A DNA stretch of 64,000 nucleotides from Tunturiibacter gelidiferens (GTDB lineage: Bacteria; Acidobacteriota; Terriglobia; Terriglobales; Acidobacteriaceae): positions 2,824,933-2,888,932 of the forward strand of contig NZ_JACCCV010000001.1 in assembly GCF_013410115.1 (NCBI RefSeq), given 5' to 3'. The notes below the pieces were generated by a model that was given only the letters and a program-made list of their open reading frames with translations, had not been told where the DNA came from and ran no database searches. Numbering within the stretch: the stretch's first letter is position 1; the number at the start of each line of letters is the position of its first letter. Shown here piece by piece: positions 47,160 through 56,511 of this stretch. The translations under genes were made by a program, and so were the position numbers.

Positions 47160-47425
47160 ATGAGCACCAAATCGACAATACAACATGAAACCGACAATGG
47201 TAACCAACAGGGTTCCATCTATACAACGAGGTATTCGACGAAGAGAACGTCTATCTGGAGTTGCAGGGCTTCCAGTTCGAAGGCTCAACCTCAGTCGAAC
47301 TCTCCGGAGGTGTTGTGCCAAGTCTGACCGTAAAGCTGCCCCGGACGTGGGCGGAGAAACTGGGGCTTATCACGCTGCCCAGGAACGAACCAGCTATTGG
47401 TAAGGCGACCACCGAATCCGTATAA
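47160..47425 (+). pseudogene. Small gene broken by a single-base frameshift
   Basis: An AAAGGA ribosome site 9 bases upstream of ATG 47160 opens a frame reading MSTKSTIQHETDNGNQQG. The sense then continues in another frame from about 47213 as FHLYNEVFDEENVYLELQ, STSVELSG and VKLPRTWAEKLGLI, to the TAA at 47423. Adding one base at about 47212-47215 (GGTTCC read as GGTTTCC) would give one protein of 88 residues. The joined product looks like a small cytoplasmic acidic protein. I do not know the family with certainty. Either the gene is a recent pseudogene or the base call is wrong. Confidence 0.5.
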
Positions 47426-47677
47426 GATGTGCATCAATCTGTATATCCTGGCTGCGCGACGACCTCGGCATCCACGAAGACTTCTCGAGCCCACGACCAG
47501 CGATCCGCAGCTTCAAAGCATTATCGATCCTGCTCACCTACATACACCGTTCATCAGCGGATAAGGCAATTTGACCGGGCATCGCAGGAGGCTGGGGGTT
47601 GATCGAAAACGGATAGCAGAAGCGTTTTCGTAACTTATCGCGCGAGTGATTCTCAAGCGGCTGAGAAACTGAAGTTA

Positions 47678-48766
47678 TCAGCTGAGCGGCGCACCTTCGC
47701 GAATCTCATCAGAAGCCCTTTTGACGATCGATTGGCCAGCAAAGATTTGACCTCGGACGGGAACGTTGTCCCCAATAGGCGGGCCCTTTCGCACATCAAT
47801 CCAGTGTGCTCGACCATTAACCGACGCGATCACGAACGTTCGCTCAGTTGTGGTTACGACGCTAGTCGCGGGAACAAGGAGAAGATTCTCTCCAATACCT
47901 CCTACCGGCCAATCAACGGTTGGGTACATGCCAGGAGCCAGGCCTCCGTCTTTGTTGTACACATCCAGTTCAACCATCATGGCCCGGCTCTGCTGATCGA
48001 GAGCATTTGGGATTCGTGCGACTTTCGCTGAATAACTTTTTCCAGGATGTGCCGGAACATGGAAGACCGCCGATGTTCCCTTAACGATCGAGCCGGTATA
48101 GGTCTCCGGAACGGGCACAATCAATCTCAGATGCGCAACCTGCTGGAGTCTGAACATCGGAGTATGACCACCATCAATCAGCATTCCGGGATTCACGAAT
48201 CGGTCGGTAATCATTCCATCGAACGGAGCGATCACTCGAAGATACGACCCCATTGTTTGGCTCGCCTGGAGACGTTCTTTCGCGGTCCGAACCGCGGCCC
48301 TTCGGCTATCGACTAATGCCTGCGCCGCATCCCGCTGCTTTTGGGCCTGCAACAGTTCATTGCCCGCTACGGCACCGGGAGTCTTAGCAGCTTCTTGCAG
48401 CTTCGCCGAGGTGCTTTCGGCTGCGGCTTCTTGAGCTTCGGCCTGCGCAGCTTCGGCTTCCGCCTGATGGAGGTTTGCTTCTGAAGCTGCCGTCTGCGAA
48501 TTGATTTCTGGCGCGGAGAGCTGAACCAATAGCTGCCCCTTGTGGACCGAGCTGCCCCGATCAACTAGTACTTTCTCCACATATCCAGGAGCGCGGGCTT
48601 CTATATCAGTCTGCAGGAATGGAGCGAGCTCCGCCGTCAGAGGCACCGTTCGAGCGGATGGACGGCTCTCGACCTTTACCATCTCCACGTGCGCAAGACT
48701 CTGAGAGAAGGCGGAGAGGCAGCACACCAAAGGGAAGACAAGGCAGATGCGTTTATGGATGAACAT
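47678..48766 (-). CDS. RND efflux periplasmic adaptor (MFP)
   Basis: This membrane-fusion protein of about 362 residues, from ATG 48766 (MFIHKRICLVF), has a signal peptide ending near SQSLAHV. The barrel-sandwich halves are IEARAPGYVEKVLVDRGSSV and RVIAPFDGMITDRFVNPG. They flank an Ala/Glu/Gln-rich alpha-hairpin (about 85-155), and the beta-barrel follows (LRLIVPVPETYTG, DQQSRAMMVELDVYN). The frame is open to 48883, but the extra 39 residues are Arg/Cys-rich and would lie deep inside the pump gene. It overlaps the pump stop by 14 bases. It is the last gene of the PadR-TolC-RND-adaptor operon; an adaptor in final position is less usual than in first. Confidence 0.9.
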   Translation of the reverse strand: MFIHKRICLVFPLVCCLSAFSQSLAHVEMVKVESRPSARTVPLTAELAPFLQTDIEARAPGYVEKVLVDRGSSVHKGQLLVQLSAPEINSQTAASEANLHQAEAEAAQAEAQEAAAESTSAKLQEAAKTPGAVAGNELLQAQKQRDAAQALVDSRRAAVRTAKERLQASQTMGSYLRVIAPFDGMITDRFVNPGMLIDGGHTPMFRLQQVAHLRLIVPVPETYTGSIVKGTSAVFHVPAHPGKSYSAKVARIPNALDQQSRAMMVELDVYNKDGGLAPGMYPTVDWPVGGIGENLLLVPATSVVTTTERTFVIASVNGRAHWIDVRKGPPIGDNVPVRGQIFAGQSIVKRASDEIREGAPLS

Positions 48767-51700
48767 AGTATCGGCTCGATGGATCTTCGGGATTGAGTGA
48801 ATTTGAGGTGGTGGACGCTTTGCGTTGCAGCAACGCGTAGATAGCCGGAAGCACCGTGAGGGTCGCCAATGTAGACAAGACAAGTCCGCCTATAACAGCC
48901 CTGCCAAGCGGAGCGGATTGAGCACTTCCTTCTCCAAAGCCAATTGCCATGGGAATCATGCCGCATATCATGGCGGTCGCTGTCATCAAAATTGCCCGAA
49001 TGCGGCTCGTTGCTCCCGTCCGGGTCGCGGTTTCGACATCTTCATTCTGGTGCCTTGCCTGTTCTGCGAAGCTGACCAGGAGGATGGAGTTCGCGACCGA
49101 AATGCCGACTGCCATGATCGCTCCCATGAAGGACTGAATATTGAGTGTGGTTCCTGTGAAGAGCAGCATAAGAACCACACCGCAGAGGACACCCGGGATT
49201 GTCGACAGTATGGCGAGAGGAAGACGAAGAGATTGGAAGTTCGCCATGAGCAACAAGAATATTGCAGCGATGGCCAAAAGGAGCCCTGTGCGCAGGCCCG
49301 ATATTGTCTCTTCAAGAGCGGGTATTTGTCCTCGTACCGCAATGGTTGAACCCTTGGGAGCCGCCGGAAGATTCTTCAGAAGTACCGCGATGCGATTCTG
49401 AGCTTCACCGAGAGGCATTCCATGCAGGTTGGCAGTCACGCTGACGATCCGCTGCCCGCTCAAGCGTTCGATCATCTCGGGCATCGTCCCGTATTCCAGC
49501 TTGGCAACCTGATCAAGCTGCGGCTGAGATTGTCCATCGCGCATCAGCGGTAAGGTAGAAAGCGCGCCGAGACCCTGCATCCGGTTTGGAGGGAGTTGCA
49601 CTTGAATCTGGAATGCGTTACCCGTCTTGGGATCGCGCCAGTAATTGGGCGCAGTGAATCGAGACGAGCCTGTAGCCGGCGTCAGGGAGTTCGTCACGTC
49701 GGCCATCGTCAGACCGAACTGGCCAGCATAATCGCGGTTTACCGTCACCTCGACCGTGGGATAAAGGTGAGGCTGAACGGTGGAGACGTCCCGCAGGAAG
49801 TCGAGCTTGCGAAGCTCGGTTTCCACTTTTGCGAGATACGTGTAGTCCTGGTCGATATCTACGCCTTGAACGTCGATCTCAATGGGTGTGGGCGATCCGA
49901 AGCTCATAACCTGAGAAATGATGTCCCCTGCTTCGAATGCCACTGTCAGTTTCGGCATCTCTTTGTGAAACGCGGCGCGGAGATCCTCTCGTAGCTTCTC
50001 GTCGTCGGGATGCCCAGGTCGGAGTTGGACCTGCACCAGAGCTTCTTCCGGGCCGCTTGTGAAGAGATGAATGAGATTGACTGGATAGCTCGATGGTTGA
50101 ACGCCGACATAGTCGGAGGTGATCTCTACGTTATCCTTGCCCACTGTCTTGCGGATAAGATCGAGAGCCTGCATCACCATAGGCTCCGTCTCTTCGATTC
50201 TCGTCCCGATGGGCGCCTTTAGCCGCATCCGCAGAACGGGTCCATTGGAATCCGGAAATATCTCACTTCCGATGCGAGGCGTGACCAAAATGAGAATGAG
50301 TGCCGTCGCCGCGAAGTATCCGATGATGATGGGCCAACGGCGATCCAATACGGCATTCAGATACCGTTCATAGCGTGTTCTCAACTTGCCGAAGCTGCCT
50401 TCTTTCTCTTCTCCCTTATGTGACTCCTTCATGATCCAGGTGGCAAAGACCGGCACCAGACTGCTCGACAGAAAATATGAAGCGACCATCGCGAAGCCCA
50501 GGGCGAGAGACAACGGGACAAAGAGTTGTCGTCCCACCCCTTTCATGAAAAAGGACGGAACAAACACCGCCAGCACGCAGAGCATCGAAAGGAGACGCGC
50601 CAGAACAGTGCGGCGGCAAGCTTCGAGAACCGCTCTTGCCCGAGAGACACCTGGAAGCAACTGCGTGTGGATGTTCTCGACTTCGACCGTTGCCTCGTCC
50701 ACGAGGACTCCAACCGCGAGTGCCAATCCACCCAGGGTCATGATGTTGATCGTCTGGCCTGTGGCCCATAAGAGGAGTACGGCAGTAAAGAGAGCGAACG
50801 GGATGTTCGCCACGACAATCAGAGCGCCGCGCCAGTCTCTGAGAAACAACAGGACAACTAGTCCGGTAAGGATCGCGCCAAGCGCCGCTTCTCTGACGAG
50901 ACCACTGATGGCATTCGATACATAGCCGGACTGATCGAAGGCAAGCTGCACTTCGACATCATCTGGCATAACTTTTTTAAAGCTCGGGATTGCTGCCTTC
51001 ACCGCCTGAATCACTGCCAGAGTCGATGCGTCCGACCGCTTCGTAACCGGAATGTAGACGGTTCGGCGGCCATCGACATGCGCGTAAGCCGTAATGATAT
51101 CCGTCCCATTTTCGATAGTGCCGATGTCACGCAGATAAACGTTCACTCCAGAGCGGGGATGGATCGGAGTACTCATCAAATCGTTGAGCTCCGGGCCTAG
51201 CGTCGAGTTTGTTCGAACGATGCGATTCAGAGTGCCATCGTAGAGATTGCCTGAGGGCGATACGACCGTACCGTTGGTTACTGCCGCGATCGCCTGTTCA
51301 GGGGAGACACCATATTGCTTGAGTTTGTCAGGATCGAGCGTGACAACGATAGTGCGCTGGTTGCCGCCAAAAGGGGGAGGCGCTGAGACGCCGGGGAGGG
51401 TCGCAAAAAGCGGGCGCACTTGATTCAGAGCGATATTTTGCAGCTCGCCTTGCGTGTGACTGTTGCTCGTAAACAGGAGAAGACCAACTGCAACACTTCC
51501 AGGATCGAAACGCGTGATGAAGGGTGGAACCGTACCAGGCGGCATGAAGGCGCGCGCGCGATTTACATAGCCGACTGTCTCAGCCATAGCCTGCTGCATG
51601 TTCGTTCCTTCGCGGAACGTCAGTTTCATCAGAGCTGCGCCTTGAACACTCTTGCTATCCACCGACTGAATGCCTGTGATGTAGAGGAAGTGATACTCGT

Positions 51701-51899
51701 AGTAGTAGGTAAGAAATCCTTCCATCTGCGCGGGCGTCATGCCGCCATAGGGCTGGGCGACATAGATCACAGGATTGCCAACCTCTGGAAAGATGTCCAT
51801 GCGCATCCTTCCAACTGCCAAAAAAAATCCGGCGATGATCGCAATCAACGCGACGATCACGGTAAGCGGACGACTCAGAGCTGCGAGGACTAAACGCAT
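48753..51899 (-). CDS. RND-family efflux pump, inner-membrane permease
   Basis: This proton-driven exporter has 1048 residues. The N-terminal helix and MDIFPEVGNPVIYVAQPYGG start are typical. The helix 4 motif GVLVDEATVEVENIHTQ differs from AcrB-type pumps: the usual Asp-Asp pair reads Asp-Glu, as in several heavy-metal or HAE3-like branches. The second half has AVGISVANSILLVSFAE and RIRAILMTATAMICGMIP. It starts 18 bases after the TolC gene and overlaps the adaptor gene. An OmpR/CusS-like two-component pair upstream could hint at metal or envelope-stress control, but PadR control is better supported by position. The substrate is not known. Confidence 0.92.
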   Translation of the reverse strand: MRLVLAALSRPLTVIVALIAIIAGFFLAVGRMRMDIFPEVGNPVIYVAQPYGGMTPAQMEGFLTYYYEYHFLYITGIQSVDSKSVQGAALMKLTFREGTNMQQAMAETVGYVNRARAFMPPGTVPPFITRFDPGSVAVGLLLFTSNSHTQGELQNIALNQVRPLFATLPGVSAPPPFGGNQRTIVVTLDPDKLKQYGVSPEQAIAAVTNGTVVSPSGNLYDGTLNRIVRTNSTLGPELNDLMSTPIHPRSGVNVYLRDIGTIENGTDIITAYAHVDGRRTVYIPVTKRSDASTLAVIQAVKAAIPSFKKVMPDDVEVQLAFDQSGYVSNAISGLVREAALGAILTGLVVLLFLRDWRGALIVVANIPFALFTAVLLLWATGQTINIMTLGGLALAVGVLVDEATVEVENIHTQLLPGVSRARAVLEACRRTVLARLLSMLCVLAVFVPSFFMKGVGRQLFVPLSLALGFAMVASYFLSSSLVPVFATWIMKESHKGEEKEGSFGKLRTRYERYLNAVLDRRWPIIIGYFAATALILILVTPRIGSEIFPDSNGPVLRMRLKAPIGTRIEETEPMVMQALDLIRKTVGKDNVEITSDYVGVQPSSYPVNLIHLFTSGPEEALVQVQLRPGHPDDEKLREDLRAAFHKEMPKLTVAFEAGDIISQVMSFGSPTPIEIDVQGVDIDQDYTYLAKVETELRKLDFLRDVSTVQPHLYPTVEVTVNRDYAGQFGLTMADVTNSLTPATGSSRFTAPNYWRDPKTGNAFQIQVQLPPNRMQGLGALSTLPLMRDGQSQPQLDQVAKLEYGTMPEMIERLSGQRIVSVTANLHGMPLGEAQNRIAVLLKNLPAAPKGSTIAVRGQIPALEETISGLRTGLLLAIAAIFLLLMANFQSLRLPLAILSTIPGVLCGVVLMLLFTGTTLNIQSFMGAIMAVGISVANSILLVSFAEQARHQNEDVETATRTGATSRIRAILMTATAMICGMIPMAIGFGEGSAQSAPLGRAVIGGLVLSTLATLTVLPAIYALLQRKASTTSNSLNPEDPSSRYYVHP

Positions 51900-51917
51900 G
51901 TCAAATAATCACCTGAA

Positions 51918-53363
51918 CTACTGAGCTGCCCGAAGAAAGGACCGAAGATCGCCACGTACTGACTGCAATTGGAGGAACGCACGCCAGACGTTCAGGCGGG
52001 CAATGGAATCATCCATCTCTGCCTGCACTAATAGCCGTTGCGTCTGCGCCACATCATCAATCGAAGTCAGCCCCGCTTTGTAACGAGCCGTAGCTTGAGC
52101 AAGAGCGGTTCGAGCAGCCTCGACCTGGATAGGAGTATTCTTCGCAACGCCGCGCATCGCCCGTAAGGCGGCTCGTGTTTGGCTGAACTGCTCCTGGAGC
52201 TGTCGGCCAACCAATGTCTCGCGAGATTGCTCGGCCTTCAACGTGGCCGCTTGCGAGGCTTCGCGGGCGTGGATATGGGCAAAATCAAGAAAGCCAAAGG
52301 TAACGTTCAGTCCGACCGCGTAGTTTCCTACGGTTGGAGCGAGGCCGTTGGCTCCGTTCAGGCGCTGTCCGTTTGTCGCCGCGCCGGTGCCTCGGCCGTA
52401 CCCTGCCGCTTCCAGATTGAACTGTGGCACCCAACTTCGGTCTGTGGCGCGAAGTTCCGAAGCCGATTGTGAGACGGCTGCATGTTGCTCCAGCATCGCA
52501 GGAGTGCTTTCTGGATGAAATACGCCGTCATCTTCGACTCCCATTGGGAGCTCTCCAAGAAGATGTTCGGAATTGAGTGGTTTCGTTATGTCATCCGGCT
52601 TCGAGAGAAACTTCGCGAGAGTTGCCTCGCCCATTTCGACCGCTTCTGTGGCTAGAGCCAATTGAGTGTTCGCAGCCGCCTTCTCCGCTTCAATCCGCGA
52701 TTCGTCGGCGCCGGGACGCAGTTCCGCAGCTGTGAGAGCGTGGATGCTTTTCCGCAGGATTTCCCAATTGTCGACGGCAGACTGAGCGGAATTCTGTGTC
52801 TGACGAGCCGCAAGAACCGTTAGAAACGCGTCCGCCGCCGCACTTGAGACCTCAAGCTGGCTCCTCTGAACAGACGCATTCGCTCGGTCACGTGCTGCTG
52901 CGGCCACTTCCACCTTAGCGTTCCGTAAACCGAAGTCGAATGGCTGCCAGTTGACCAGAAGCCCTGCAGCGCTCCCCCATACGGAGCCGGCATTATTCGT
53001 TCCAATGACCGGCCCGGACATGCTTGGCAGCGTGTTCTGTGGAAGCAGAGTGCCGAAGACGTTGTTTCGTGTAGCCCTGTTGATCTCTACTATCCCGTCG
53101 AGACGTGGAAGATAGGCAGTCCTTGCTAACCGGATATTTGCCACAGCCGCGTTGAGATCCTGCTCAGAGACATGAATCGCAGGATAGTTCTGCTCGGCAT
53201 CCTGAACGACTTGAACAATCGTGAGATCAGGTGTCACAGCGGGAGTAGCTGTGACCGAGGATTGCGCTAAGGCAACGGTAGAGCCACTCGCTGCGAGGAG
53301 GCAGCCGACAACGATCCCTCGAATTCTGCGGACATCTCGCGTGAATGGGTTATTTGCCTTCAA
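51918..53363 (-). CDS. TolC-family outer-membrane efflux channel
   Basis: This 481-residue outer-membrane factor has a signal peptide (GIVVGCLLAASGSTVALAQ) and two OEP repeats rich in Ala/Gln heptads. These include SEQDLNAAVANIRLARTAYLP in the first half and ARYKAGLTSIDDVAQTQRLL in the second, both classical TolC patterns. It starts with TTG at 53363, inside the end of the PadR gene, with GGAGAG a few bases upstream, so translation is coupled. It should form the exit duct for the RND pump encoded next, and may also serve the TolC-less RND system at 17820-22190. Confidence 0.9.
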   Translation of the reverse strand: MKANNPFTRDVRRIRGIVVGCLLAASGSTVALAQSSVTATPAVTPDLTIVQVVQDAEQNYPAIHVSEQDLNAAVANIRLARTAYLPRLDGIVEINRATRNNVFGTLLPQNTLPSMSGPVIGTNNAGSVWGSAAGLLVNWQPFDFGLRNAKVEVAAAARDRANASVQRSQLEVSSAAADAFLTVLAARQTQNSAQSAVDNWEILRKSIHALTAAELRPGADESRIEAEKAAANTQLALATEAVEMGEATLAKFLSKPDDITKPLNSEHLLGELPMGVEDDGVFHPESTPAMLEQHAAVSQSASELRATDRSWVPQFNLEAAGYGRGTGAATNGQRLNGANGLAPTVGNYAVGLNVTFGFLDFAHIHAREASQAATLKAEQSRETLVGRQLQEQFSQTRAALRAMRGVAKNTPIQVEAARTALAQATARYKAGLTSIDDVAQTQRLLVQAEMDDSIARLNVWRAFLQLQSVRGDLRSFLRAAQ

Positions 53364-53667
53364 TCAACTCTCCAAAAAGCTCGCGGACCCGGAGCTTAGC
53401 TGTCTTAAGCGCGCGCCGACCGGAAGCCGTGATCTTGTAGAGGCGGCGAATACTCCTACCGGACCGCTCTTCCTCTGATGTGAGATAGCCGCGCTTTTCT
53501 AAACCGTGGAGGATCGGATAGAGAGTTCCTGGGCTGATCTTGTATCCATGCCGGGCAAGCTCCTCCGCCATTCCCGCCCCAAAAATAGCTTCATGTTCCG
53601 CATGATGAAGAATGTGAAGACGAATCATGCCGGAGTACAGATCGCGGTTGTTCGGATCATCCTTCAT
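53350..53667 (-). CDS. PadR-family transcriptional regulator
   Basis: This 105-residue winged-helix repressor has MIRLHILHHAEHEAIFGAGMAEELARHG as its first helices (read in parts), KISPGTLYPILHGLEKRGYL as the PadR recognition helix and the wing RRLYKITASGRRAL. A short C-terminal helix closes the dimer. It is the first gene of an overlapping operon with TolC, RND pump and adaptor. An inverted repeat in its own promoter suggests autoregulation relieved by a pump substrate, the standard PadR scheme. GAGG lies about 8 bases before the ATG. Confidence 0.92.
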   Translation of the reverse strand: MKDDPNNRDLYSGMIRLHILHHAEHEAIFGAGMAEELARHGYKISPGTLYPILHGLEKRGYLTSEEERSGRSIRRLYKITASGRRALKTAKLRVRELFGELIEGK

Positions 53668-53695
53668 TATCGAACCTCGTTATCGAGATACGATA
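53668..53695 (-). promoter_or_regulatory. Candidate PadR operator
   Basis: On the minus strand the sequence TATCGTATCTCGATA (53695-53681) is an inverted repeat, TATCG-N5-CGATA. It is followed by a second TCGATAA copy ending at the ATG, so TCGATAA occurs twice with a 13-14 base period. The element lies between the predicted -10 box and the PadR start codon, where bound protein would block transcription. Binding is inferred. Confidence 0.5.
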
Positions 53696-53704
53696 TCAGA
53701 AAAA

Positions 53705-53732
53705 ATATTAAGCTAGAATGAAGCCTCATCAA
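53705..53732 (-). promoter_or_regulatory. Sigma-70-like promoter of the PadR efflux operon
   Basis: On the minus strand TTGATG (53732-53727) and TAATAT (53710-53705) are separated by 16 bases, a fair match to -35 and -10 boxes. The start point would fall at the edge of the operator-like palindrome at 53681-53695. No other good match lies in the 98-base gap between the kinase stop and PadR. Confidence 0.45.
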
Positions 53733-53765
53733 GATCTAAGGCCCGGCTGAATTTAGGGGCATCCT

Positions 53766-55238
53766 CTACCGGCCGGCGACCAATGTTAGAGAGTGCGGAG
53801 CATCAACCGTCTCTCCTGCAGCGCGAGGCCAGTTTATTGTCAGAAGAGCCCCTCCCTGTCGAGGGTTTGACGCCGTTACACTTCCTCCATGAGCGCGCAC
53901 CACCGCTTCAACGAATGCAAGCCCCAACCCACGACCTTTCGAATCTCTCCCCTTCACCCGCTGCTCGAACATCTGGAGGCCAATCTCCGAGGAAAATCCC
54001 GGGCCATCATCCTCCACAGTCAAGATCACGGTGTTCTCACTTGCTCCAAGTCGTATGGAAACAGTGCATGCAGCGGGCAGGTGGTTGAGTTCGTTATCGA
54101 GCAGGTTTGCGATTACTCGATGAAGAAGGGCAGCGTCTGCCTGGACCATGACAGGACCGGCGCTGCGCAGATCCACCCGAAGTCCTTTCTCCGACATACA
54201 AGGCTCGTACAGATCGATCATGACTCGAAGCAGTTCATCGAGATCGACTTCCGTGCGCGACAACCTCAGCGCGTCAGCTTTCGCTTCCGCAACATCGAGC
54301 GAAGTATTCAGGAATTCCGTTAGTCGATCCAGTTCATCAATGGCCGAGACAATTGGCTCACTCTGCTCGACTTTCAGATCGCCCGACAGAACGATCTCCA
54401 GTTTCCCCCGAATCGCCGTCAAGGGGCTACGAAGATCGTGGGCAAGGGACTCGGTAATAGTGTGCAGCTGGTGCATTGAGCTTTCTATCCGGTCCAGCAT
54501 GTGGTTGAGCGTTAACGCCAGATGTCCTACTTCGTCGTTGCGCTTGTTGGTTGGAACTCTACTGCTCAAATCAGATTGTCCAATTCTGGATGCGGCCTCA
54601 GTGATCTCGCGGACATAGTTGAGCATGCGTCGGGTAGCGTAGAAGACGATCGCAAAGCCAAACAAGACGATGAGCAGCCAAAGGCAGAAGAAGCGGAATC
54701 GGAGGTTCCTGAGTACACGCAATTCGTCTCGCTCCGAGAGTCCGAGGTAAATGTGGCTTCCATCCTCCATGCGCACCGACGCCACCCGAAAGGGGTGCTT
54801 GAATCCCTTGACATTCAAGTCGTAAGGCACATCGGAAACGACCTTAAGTGCGCGAATGGCTGCTAAGTGCGGCGTCCCGTCACCAACACCAACCCAAAGT
54901 TTCAGACTACCGTCGTCTCCGGCCTGAAGAAAGAAGACCGAGTCGTTCTCGTTGCCGTTCGAGCGCAGTTTGTTTGGCACCTCTCTACTTGCAAGTTCCG
55001 CGACTTCTCTCACTACCCGACCGTAGAGGCGGTCCTTTGGCGTTCGCCCGGCTACATCGCCGAGTACTGCCACCTCACCAGTAAGCCACGCGTCGCTCCG
55101 ACGCTGAATGTCGTTCGCTACGAAGCGATGGAGCATCGCAAAAACCAGCATTGTTCCAATGGCAAAGGCTAGTGTTGCCCAGAGGGAGATACGCCATGCG
55201 GCACTGTGCATGATGGGATTAGCGGTCTTTGAGGACAT
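53766..55238 (-). CDS. CusS/QseC-like sensor histidine kinase
   Basis: This membrane kinase of about 490 residues has a first helix (LWATLAFAIGTMLVFAML), a periplasmic domain of about 130 residues, a second helix (FFCLWLLIVLFGFAIVFYA) and a HAMP domain (EAASRIGQSDLSSRVP). The HisKA segment has the phospho-accepting His in ESLAHDLRSPLTAIRGKLE. The HATPase has IANLLDNELNHLPA, VEDDGPGF and GRGLGLAFVEAVVRAHGG. The ATG at 55238 has GAGG 7 bases upstream and overlaps the regulator gene by 20 bases; the TTG at 55244 is possible. It signals to the regulator encoded just before. The efflux operon downstream on the same strand may be part of its regulon, though it has its own PadR. Confidence 0.9.
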   Translation of the reverse strand: MSSKTANPIMHSAAWRISLWATLAFAIGTMLVFAMLHRFVANDIQRRSDAWLTGEVAVLGDVAGRTPKDRLYGRVVREVAELASREVPNKLRSNGNENDSVFFLQAGDDGSLKLWVGVGDGTPHLAAIRALKVVSDVPYDLNVKGFKHPFRVASVRMEDGSHIYLGLSERDELRVLRNLRFRFFCLWLLIVLFGFAIVFYATRRMLNYVREITEAASRIGQSDLSSRVPTNKRNDEVGHLALTLNHMLDRIESSMHQLHTITESLAHDLRSPLTAIRGKLEIVLSGDLKVEQSEPIVSAIDELDRLTEFLNTSLDVAEAKADALRLSRTEVDLDELLRVMIDLYEPCMSEKGLRVDLRSAGPVMVQADAALLHRVIANLLDNELNHLPAACTVSIRLGASENTVILTVEDDGPGFSSEIGLQMFEQRVKGRDSKGRGLGLAFVEAVVRAHGGSVTASNPRQGGALLTINWPRAAGETVDAPHSLTLVAGR

Positions 55239-55896
55239 AACCAATACCTCGTAAAGTCTTGATTAGCGGCTCGCGGCCTTCAATATCCACCTTGCCTCGC
55301 AACCGGTAGATATGGACGTCGACAACGTTTGTGTCCGGCTGAATTCGCATTCCCCATACCTCGGAGAGAAGCATGGATCGAGTGACAACTCTCCCGGCAT
55401 GGCGACAAAGGTACTCCAGGAGAACAAACTCCTGTGGGCTTAGATTCAGGATTTCGCCCCCACGGGAGGCTCTACGCCTGATGAAGTCCAGTTCCAGGTC
55501 GAGTACACACAAACGTGAGGCTTCTTCGCTCGCAGCCAGGTTTCGTCTCAAGAGGTTGCGCAGTCGAGCCAGCAATTCGGCGAGAGCAAAGGGTTTGGTC
55601 AGGTAGTCGTCGCCACCTTGTTCCAGTCCCTTGACTCTGTCGTCGACTGATCTTCTGGCCGAAAGTATCAATACAGGGCTGCTTACGCCAGATTGTCGAA
55701 GCTGAAGAATCAAGTCAATGCCATCTTGATCCGGAAGGCCAAGGTCGACGATCAGAACGTCATACTTCTTTCCAGACGCAAGTTGAGCGGCGGCTCGCCC
55801 ATCCTTGGCGGCATCCACCTCGTAACCCGCATCAGTGAGCGATTGCTTGAGGAAGCGCTGGATCTCGAGTTCGTCCTCCACGAGCAGGAGCTGCAT
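55219..55896 (-). CDS. OmpR/CusR-like response regulator
   Basis: This regulator of about 225 residues starts from the ATG at 55896 (MQLLLVEDE). The receiver has EDE at 7-9, Asp51 in VLIVDLGLPDQDG and YLTKPFALAELLARL. The winged-helix domain has NLSPQEFVLLEYLCRHAGRVV and VVDVHIYRLRGKV, ending in RGIGYVL. The frame is open to 55914, adding MAYHHF. The later start is preferred because receivers nearly always begin two or three residues before the first beta-strand, but neither start has a strong ribosome site. It forms an operon with the kinase gene that overlaps its 3' end. Confidence 0.92.
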   Translation of the reverse strand: MQLLLVEDELEIQRFLKQSLTDAGYEVDAAKDGRAAAQLASGKKYDVLIVDLGLPDQDGIDLILQLRQSGVSSPVLILSARRSVDDRVKGLEQGGDDYLTKPFALAELLARLRNLLRRNLAASEEASRLCVLDLELDFIRRRASRGGEILNLSPQEFVLLEYLCRHAGRVVTRSMLLSEVWGMRIQPDTNVVDVHIYRLRGKVDIEGREPLIKTLRGIGYVLKDR

Positions 55897-56002
55897 GAAG
55901 TGATGGTAAGCCATTTTGATTCACGATTCGCACACTTCAGGAAGCTGCAAGATGACGATTCGGTCATCTACGTCCACTCAGCGGTGGACGAATCGGGAAA
56001 GG

Positions 56003-56140
56003 CTAGACAAAGAACAAGATAGCCGAATAACGACTCCTGACGTAAAGGTGAGCAGAACGATCGATTTCCGGCCCCATTATGAGGCCCGTACACGTTGATA
56101 CCGCAAGTGCAAGTGCTGTGGCGGCAAAGAATCGATGCAT
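56003..56140 (-). CDS. Possible small secreted peptide
   Basis: A 45-codon minus-strand frame starts MHRFFAATALALAVSTCTG, a good signal-peptide-like N-terminus. It continues LIMGPEIDRSAHLYVRSRY to a TAG stop. It lies upstream of, and in the same direction as, the regulator-kinase pair. No ribosome site is visible and the product matches nothing I know, so it may be a chance frame. Confidence 0.25.
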   Translation of the reverse strand: MHRFFAATALALAVSTCTGLIMGPEIDRSAHLYVRSRYSAILFFV

Positions 56141-56511
56141 GAAGCGATGGATTGGAGCGATGCTGCAAATGTCATTTCGGAGTATCGACCTCGCAAATTT
56201 TAGGCGCTGGCAGAGCGCCGAATGCCGATTCCGAAGAACACTCGTGGTCGTGCATCTTGCCTTGCTCTTCCGTACTTAGCATGTGGAAGGACGAAATTGA
56301 GGGGACGCTCCGGTGATTGCGCCCTCCATGAACAAATCGTCATCCTATCCCTTCCTGCAAAGTGCTATCAAAAGAGCAAAGGTCTCGTCTCAACGAGTAG
56401 CCGTTGTATTGAGAATACGGGGCCTGTTCTCTCAAGTAGTCGACTGTCGCTGGATTGTCGTCTCTTCGTGGTCCAGCTTCCCAAACACACACACGCGACA
56501 TTTAATCCCCG
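56141..56511. other. Intergenic region upstream of the polyketide synthase
   Basis: About 370 bases without a supported gene separate the efflux and regulatory island from the type III polyketide synthase. Short frames on both strands lack ribosome sites. I see no clear promoter elements or terminator. Confidence 0.5.

Noticed and set aside
47427..47564. 45-codon frame directly after the frameshifted mini-gene
   Set aside because: No ribosome site, Arg/Pro/His-rich composition, and no recognisable pattern.
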